A stretch of 10,172 nt of DNA. Source: Alphaproteobacteria bacterium. Its GTDB lineage: Bacteria; Pseudomonadota; Alphaproteobacteria; UBA828. Positions 6,770 through 10,172 of the stretch are shown here, in pieces. Made by a program: the position numbers and the translations under genes. Every line of letters begins with the position of its first letter. The stretch's first letter is position 1. The stretch lies in the NCBI GenBank assembly GCA_018668475.1, contig JABJCZ010000070.1, positions 1-10,172 on the forward strand, read 5' to 3'. The notes below the pieces were generated by a model, which saw only the letters and a program-made list of their open reading frames with translations, had not been told where the DNA came from and did no database searches.

Positions 6770-7711
6770 CTACTCGGACGGCTGGCCGAGGCTCTCCATC
6801 AGCTCGCGCCATTCGCGGGCTGAAAGGCCGCTCGAAGCCTGATCAACCGGCTCACCGGCAAGCTTTTTGCGAACCACATCGAGCCCGGCGGCTGAAAGAC
6901 TGACCCCACCCATCCGATAATCGGTAAAGGCCTCGCAGGCCAGCGGTACCCAGCGTTTTACCGTCTCCAGCATGGCATCGGCATAAACCCGGATTTCATA
7001 CTGCGCGTGGGGGTCGGCCCGCAGAGAGAGAAAATGCAACAGGTTATGCAGGTCTACCTTCCAGTACCACTGGGTGTAGAAATTGAGCGAGAGGTTCATC
7101 CGCGCCAGCTCGCGAGCGAGGCCGGTGCGGTTTTCGTCCAGCGGCGCGCCGTCTTCACCCTCATTGAGCATTTCCGCGTAATGATCGTAGGCGCGCTCTG
7201 AATCTTCGCGCAGCAGGCTCATCACCCGCGCCGCTTCCTCGCCTTCCAGCACGTCGCCCCGACCCTGGCGGTTGTTCGACGCCTGAGCCGCAAGATGCTC
7301 CGGCGCCGGAATATAAAACTCGCGATCAAGGATGGAATAACGCGCGGAATACTCGTTCACATTGGCCGTGCGATGGCGAATCCACTGACGTGCCACGAAG
7401 ATCGGCAACTTGATGTGAAACTTGATCTCGCACATCTCGAATGGCGTGGTGTGGCGATGGCGCATGAGATAGCGGATCAGCCCACGGTCCTCGGTGATCT
7501 TGCGGGTACCTCGCCCATAGGAAACCCGCGCTGCCTGCACGATAGCCGCGTCATCACCCATGTAATCGATGACGCGGGAAAAGCCATGGTCAAGCACCGG
7601 CGAGGGCTCGTACAGCACCTCTTCAAGCGCCGGCACGGTCGCCCGCCGGGTCTCAAAACGCTCTGCGCGGAGCGCCTCAACTTCTCGTTTTTGGTCCGAA
7701 TCAAGTGGCAT
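6770..7711 (-). CDS. thyX: Flavin-dependent thymidylate synthase ThyX
   Basis: This 313-residue enzyme makes dTMP from dUMP using FAD, NADPH and methylene-tetrahydrofolate in the cytoplasm, replacing or supplementing ThyA. The ThyX signature [14 protein letters not shown] is at 112-125 (RHR-x7-S form). It is preceded by [20 protein letters not shown], and [13 protein letters not shown] follows near the C-terminal part of the active site. The N-terminal tail, with [29 protein letters not shown], is like other alphaproteobacterial ThyX proteins, which are longer than many homologues. ATG 7711 fits that N-terminus, though no good Shine-Dalgarno is seen. It is divergent from the tmRNA gene and convergent with the small secreted-protein gene. 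Confidence 0.97.
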   Translation of the reverse strand: MPLDSDQKREVEALRAERFETRRATVPALEEVLYEPSPVLDHGFSRVIDYMGDDAAIVQAARVSYGRGTRKITEDRGLIRYLMRHRHTTPFEMCEIKFHIKLPIFVARQWIRHRTANVNEYSARYSILDREFYIPAPEHLAAQASNNRQGRGDVLEGEEAARVMSLLREDSERAYDHYAEMLNEGEDGAPLDENRTGLARELARMNLSLNFYTQWYWKVDLHNLLHFLSLRADPHAQYEIRVYADAMLETVKRWVPLACEAFTDYRMGGVSLSAAGLDVVRKKLAGEPVDQASSGLSAREWRELMESLGQPSE

Positions 7712-7791
7712 GGCGACAACTTTAACCCGCCCGTTCCGGCCCCGCTACTGCAGACCGGGGGCAGCAAAACGAAAACACCGAATCCCCAGCC

Positions 7792-7820
7792 TTTAACGGT
7801 GCGTCAAAAGGCCCTATATT
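7792..7820 (+). promoter_or_regulatory. Promoter of the permuted tmRNA gene
   Basis: A TTTAAC box (7792-7797), a 17-nt spacer and TATATT (7815-7820) form a good sigma-70-like promoter, with transcription expected to start near 7827. The only downstream candidate on this strand is the tmRNA precursor. The same interval also carries TTGACG on the minus strand (7807-7802), a possible thyX -35 box, but its matching -10 is poor. Confidence 0.6.
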
Positions 7821-7826
7821 AGCTGG

Positions 7827-7907
7827 GTCGGCTTTGCCGGCTATGGCGATAAACGCTGCGTGAAATAAGCGTTGCGGACCCGGGGGCAGTGCCCGGCGCC
7901 TCCACCA
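7827..7907 (+). ncRNA. tmRNA acceptor piece
   Basis: This segment supplies the alanine-accepting 3' end. A hairpin GTCGGC-TTT-GCCGGC (7827-7841) opens it, if transcription starts where the promoter predicts. The T-arm and encoded CCA close it at 7907. AACGC (7852-7856) could also pair with GCGTT (7869-7873), competing with the P2-like helix to the coding piece. A covariance model is needed to choose. The mature 5' end may lie inside this span. Confidence 0.8.
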
Positions 7908-7936
7908 TTTTCCGGTTTTCGGGCCGGAGTCCTTAT
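7908..7936 (+). other. Intervening segment removed from the tmRNA precursor
   Basis: These 29 nt lie between the CCA of the acceptor piece and the first G of the coding piece. They can form a short hairpin, TCCGG (7911-7915) with CCGGA (7924-7928), and should be cut out by tRNA-type 5' and 3' processing. Confidence 0.75.
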
Positions 7937-8104
7937 GGGGGCGAACCAGGATCGACGTGCGTGGTAAAGACGTAGTTTTTGCTCGGCATGGTACCACCGT
8001 CATCGGGCCATACTAGTAATTGCGAATGACAATGAAGTCGCAATCGCTGCCTAACTTCGTTAGGTAAGCGCGGTTCGGGGGGCACCGGGCAACAGAAGCC
8101 CCCC
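7937..8104 (+). ncRNA. tmRNA coding piece
   Basis: This piece begins with the 5' acceptor strand and the tRNA-like AACCAGGATCGACG. A candidate upstream pseudoknot pairs CGG 7984-7986 with CCG 7997-7999, and ATGG 7988-7991 with CCAT 8008-8011. The tag frame follows. CCTAAC-TTC-GTTAGG (8050-8064) is a hairpin holding the stop codon in its stem. The end is an H-type pseudoknot: CGGT (8071-8074) with ACCG (8084-8087), and GGGGGGC (8077-8083) with GCCCCCC (8098-8104). The 3' boundary is set at the end of that last helix. Confidence 0.85.
8022..8054 (+). other. tmRNA proteolysis-tag reading frame (ANDNEVAIAA)
   Basis: The resume codon is GCG at 8022. Ten sense codons read ANDNEVAIAA and are followed by TAA at 8052-8054. 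With the alanine carried by the tmRNA itself, the tag is AANDNEVAIAA, 11 residues. The AAND start and the small hydrophobic AA end are family hallmarks for adaptor and ClpX recognition. The other two frames are closed or lack this pattern. Confidence 0.9.
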
Positions 8105-8200
8105 ACTTTATGTGTGCTTCCGGCTGTTTCTGTGGATACATGTGTGAGTGCGGGATACAACATTGGAAAGCCGGGGCGGCCGGCAGTATTGGGGAGCGGC
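8105..8200. other. Spacer between tmRNA and sspB
   Basis: These 96 bp lie between the tmRNA 3' pseudoknot and sspB. No strong terminator (the GC helix is followed only by ACTTTA) and no clear promoter were found. GGGGAG at 8191-8196 is the sspB Shine-Dalgarno. sspB could partly be read from the tmRNA promoter. Confidence 0.4.
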
Positions 8201-8797
8201 GTGAGCAAGGATTATATTGGCTACGACGGCATGGTGGATGACGCATTGCGCGGTGTAGTGCGTGATGCGCTGCTCAAGATCGCAGAGATCGGCCTGGTCG
8301 GCGGCCACCACCTGTACATCACCTTTCGCACGGCCTATCCCGGCGTCGAAGTGCCCGAGTATCTCGCCGAACGCTACCCCGATGAGTTGACCGTGGTCAT
8401 GCAGCATCAGTTCTGGGCGCTGGAGGTTACCGACGAGCAGTTCTCCGTCATGCTCAGCTTCAACAAGCAACGTGAGGCAATCACCATACCGTTTGCCGCG
8501 TTGACGCGATTTGCTGATCCCGGCGTGAAGTTCGGCCTGCAGTTTGAGCCCATCGGCGACGAAGGAGCTGCGCTCCGCGCGCCGTTTCGCGAGCGCCGGG
8601 CCAAGGAACTGGCGGCCGAGGAAAGTACCACCGAAGGCGTGGTACACAAGTTACCGGCGGATGGCGAGGCGGGATCAGTCCCATCGACTGCATCGGCCTC
8701 GACCGACACAAAAACTAGTGACAAGACCGCTGTGGAAGACGACTCCCCTGACGACAAGAACCGTATCGTCAGCCTCGATTCTTTTCGGAAAAAATAG
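8201..8797 (+). CDS. sspB: SspB (alpha type), adaptor delivering ssrA-tagged proteins to ClpXP
   Basis: This 198-residue protein has a folded domain at about 1-120 and a disordered, acidic, Ser/Thr-rich linker at about 135-185. A conserved basic tail, RIVSLDSFRKK, ends it. Family blocks are GYDGMVDDALRGVVRDAL, GGHHLYITFRT, LTVVMQHQFWALEV and FGLQFEPI. SspB dimers hold the tmRNA tag, and the C-terminal tail docks on the ClpX zinc domain, so tagged chains are degraded faster. The tail role is inferred by analogy. I chose GTG 8201 because GGGGAG lies 4 nt upstream and the family N-terminus starts there. The frame is open from 8114 but that part looks unrelated. It follows the tmRNA gene on the same strand. 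Confidence 0.93.
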   Translation: MSKDYIGYDGMVDDALRGVVRDALLKIAEIGLVGGHHLYITFRTAYPGVEVPEYLAERYPDELTVVMQHQFWALEVTDEQFSVMLSFNKQREAITIPFAALTRFADPGVKFGLQFEPIGDEGAALRAPFRERRAKELAAEESTTEGVVHKLPADGEAGSVPSTASASTDTKTSDKTAVEDDSPDDKNRIVSLDSFRKK

Positions 8798-8832
8798 CCG
8801 CCACAATATAACCCGACCGACCTGACCGAATT

Positions 8833-9237
8833 ATGGCCCGACCACCGCATCCGGATGCCGAACTTGTGGCAGAACTCTGCCAGCGCCTGTTACCGCTGGG
8901 CGTGGTGCATAGCCGCGCCATGTTTGGCGGTCACGGGCTATTTCGCGACGGGTTGATGTTCATCATCGTCGCAGCGGGGCGGATCTACCTGAAGGCCGAC
9001 GCACAAACCCAGGGCGACTTTGAAGCCGCCGACTGCGGGCCGTTCAAACCTTTCGCGCATAAACCGATGACCATGTCCTACTGGGAAGTGCCGGCCGATA
9101 TACGCGCTGACACGGACCAGTTTATCGCATGGAGCAAAGCTGCCTGCGCGGCCGCCCAGCGCGCGCAAGAGGCAAAACCCGCCCGCCGACGCCGGCCTGG
9201 CCGACCGCGCCCACGCCCGCGCCGCACCCAGGGCTGA
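8833..9237 (+). CDS. TfoX N-terminal-domain protein with a basic tail
   Basis: This is a 134-residue protein. Residues 12-100 fit the TfoX_N domain: SRAMFGGHGLFRDGLMFIIV, RIYLKAD, CGPFKPF and MTMSYWEVP. In Haemophilus and Vibrio the full TfoX/Sxy is a competence regulator, but stand-alone N-domain proteins are widespread and their role is not established. The C-terminal tail (117-134) is almost all Arg and Pro, which suggests nucleic-acid contact. The gene lies 35 nt after sspB on the same strand and may be co-transcribed. No Shine-Dalgarno precedes ATG 8833. I do not infer natural competence from it. Confidence 0.85.
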   Translation: MARPPHPDAELVAELCQRLLPLGVVHSRAMFGGHGLFRDGLMFIIVAAGRIYLKADAQTQGDFEAADCGPFKPFAHKPMTMSYWEVPADIRADTDQFIAWSKAACAAAQRAQEAKPARRRRPGRPRPRPRRTQG

Positions 9238-9297
9238 GCGGCCGCTCCGACGCCGCTCCGCTCGCCATGCGTTCCCGCTCAATAACCGGGCAAGCCC

Positions 9298-9948
9298 GTG
9301 CCTGTTGATCCCGCCCTTTACGCCGGCTTTATCGCCGCAGCCGTGGTGGCCATTATCTCACCCGGGCCGGATACCATGCTGATCATTCGCTACACCATTG
9401 GCGCCGGACCACGTACCGGCCTAGCGGCGGTCGGCGGGGTGCAGCTCGGGCTGTTGATTCATGCTGCGGCGGCGGTGCTTGGCCTGTCATTGTTGATTAT
9501 CTCTGTGCCGTTGGCGCTGCGGATCATCGCACTTGCCGGCGCGATCTATCTGGCATGGATTGCATGGCAGCAACTGCGCGAAGGCCTGCACCGGCCAGGT
9601 CAGAAACTCGCAGCCATTGAAGTCCGGTCCATCAGCAGCGCCAAGGCCCTGCGCGATGCCATGTTCACCAATCTGCTGAACCCGAAAGTCATCGTCCTGT
9701 TCATGGCTATGATGCCGGGGTTTGTGGCGCCGGAGCGAGGCGCGATCGCATTGCAGTTCGCCATGCTCGGCTGCACCATGATCGCCATTAACCTGGTCTT
9801 TCAGCTCAGCCTGGTGGGCGTTGCTGGCCGGGCCCGGCGTTTTCTGGCGCGGCCTGCGGTGCAGCGTGGTATTTCCCTGATGACCGCCGCCATATTTTTC
9901 GCTTTTGCCATAATGATTGCGGTTGAACACCTAACCGGTGCACCTTGA
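9298..9948 (+). CDS. LysE/RhtB-family amino-acid exporter
   Basis: This 216-residue inner-membrane protein has about six hydrophobic segments. Family marks are the first-helix SPGPDTMLI (21-29), the GGVQLGLLIHAAAAVLGLS block, AGAIYLAWIAWQQLREG, and FTNLLNPKVIVLFMAMMPGF. Relatives export amino acids such as threonine, homoserine or lysine, but the substrate here is unknown. GTG 9298 is the only sensible start, because an in-frame TAA lies at 9283-9285 and the next starts fall inside the first helix. No Shine-Dalgarno is visible. Instead a small inverted repeat CGGGC-AA-GCCCG (9287-9298) touches the start codon. Confidence 0.92.
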   Translation: MPVDPALYAGFIAAAVVAIISPGPDTMLIIRYTIGAGPRTGLAAVGGVQLGLLIHAAAAVLGLSLLIISVPLALRIIALAGAIYLAWIAWQQLREGLHRPGQKLAAIEVRSISSAKALRDAMFTNLLNPKVIVLFMAMMPGFVAPERGAIALQFAMLGCTMIAINLVFQLSLVGVAGRARRFLARPAVQRGISLMTAAIFFAFAIMIAVEHLTGAP

Positions 9949-9991
9949 CCCGCGACCACGCCGGAAACGAAACCGAAACAGATTCAGACGT

Positions 9992-10172
9992 ATGAGAAAA
10001 GGCGAAACCATTCGGGTTGAGATCGAATCCCTCGGCGCTGCCGGAGACGGCCGCGCCGTGGCAAACGGTCGACCGGTCTTTGTACCCCTGACGCTACCTG
10101 GCGAAGTGGTGGACGTGCGCCTGACCGGCGAGCGGGACAGCGCCTGGCATGGCGAAGTGACTCACTGGGAGA
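9992..10172 (+). CDS. TRAM-domain RNA methyltransferase, N-terminal fragment (cut by window end)
   Basis: The first 60 codons from ATG 9992 are visible and the rest lies beyond the window. The residues MRKGETIRVEIESLGAAGDG, then GRPVFVPLTLPGEVVDV, are a TRAM domain as found at the front of RlmD/RumA-type SAM-dependent 23S rRNA m5U methyltransferases. A TRAM domain also occurs in MiaB/RimO enzymes, but there it is at the C-terminus. This N-terminal position therefore favours the RumA/TrmA group. The Fe-S cysteines and catalytic motifs are not visible. It begins 43 nt after the LysE gene on the same strand. Confidence 0.8.
   Translation, partial: MRKGETIRVEIESLGAAGDGRAVANGRPVFVPLTLPGEVVDVRLTGERDSAWHGEVTHWE

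Larger units (their letters stand above)
7827..8104 (+). ncRNA. ssrA: Circularly permuted two-piece tmRNA gene
   Basis: The gene is read 3' half first. The acceptor piece ends CGCCTCCACCA (7897-7907), a 29-nt spacer follows, and the coding piece begins GGGGGCG (7937-7943). GGGGGCG pairs with CGCCTCC over seven base pairs, including the G3-U70 wobble (7939 with 7901) that marks alanine acceptors. The T-stem is CCGGG/CCCGG (7880-7884 with 7892-7896) around the 7-nt loop GGCAGTG. CGACGT (7953-7958) can pair with GCGTTG (7869-7874) as a P2-like helix. The coding piece carries a tag frame and a 3' pseudoknot. tmRNA rescues stalled ribosomes and marks the nascent chain for proteolysis. The permuted, processed form is the rule in alphaproteobacteria. 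The exact 5' and 3' ends are approximate. Confidence 0.93.

Noticed and set aside
8114-8200. Upstream extension of the sspB frame (29 codons)
   Set aside because: The extension resembles no SspB, while GGGGAG sits 4 nt before GTG 8201 where family similarity begins.
7933-8208. Minus-strand and plus-strand short frames across the tmRNA
   Set aside because: The region is explained by tmRNA structure, and the frames carry no protein features.
1-10172. Phage-defence or mobile-element island
   Set aside because: No integrase, transposase, nuclease, toxin or terminal repeats were seen, and the genes are ordinary housekeeping and transport types.

Overview
The window looks like chromosomal DNA from an alphaproteobacterium with moderately high GC. 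The strongest evidence is a circularly permuted, two-piece tmRNA gene (ssrA) next to an alpha-type sspB. An alpha-type Mrp/ApbC and a flavin-dependent thymidylate synthase (ThyX) fit this. No insertion sequence, integrase, CRISPR array or tRNA was seen, and gene content and composition look like core chromosome throughout.

Left part (1-2582, minus strand): an apparent operon hflK-hflC-DUF2065, encoding the membrane SPFH pair that modulates FtsH plus a small membrane protein. The order matches the enterobacterial hflK-hflC-yjeT arrangement. A 203-bp divergent region (2583-2785) separates it from mrp (2786-3949, plus), an Fe-S cluster carrier ATPase. A DMT/EamA-family exporter (4045-4977) follows on the plus strand.

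Middle (5007-7711): a one-domain cupin (minus) is divergent from a cation diffusion facilitator resembling the SLC30A9/ZnT9 branch (plus). A perfect 13-bp palindrome lies just upstream of the transporter start. A small four-cysteine protein with a signal peptide (6462-6758) follows and is convergent with thyX (6770-7711, minus).

Right part (7792-10172, plus): promoter, acceptor half of tmRNA ending in CCA, a 29-nt intervening segment, then the coding half. The tag frame gives ANDNEVAIAA, which becomes AANDNEVAIAA once the charged alanine is added. That is E. coli length, unlike the longer Caulobacter tag. sspB, the adaptor that delivers tagged proteins to ClpXP, begins about 97 nt after the tmRNA. 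The gene for the tag therefore sits beside the gene for its reader, and this is the most interesting feature of the window. A TfoX N-terminal-domain protein, a LysE/RhtB exporter and the first 60 codons of a TRAM-domain RNA methyltransferase complete the window.

FtsH/HflKC and tmRNA/SspB/ClpXP both concern protein quality control, but they lie 5 kb apart in separate transcription units, so I do not infer one joint system.
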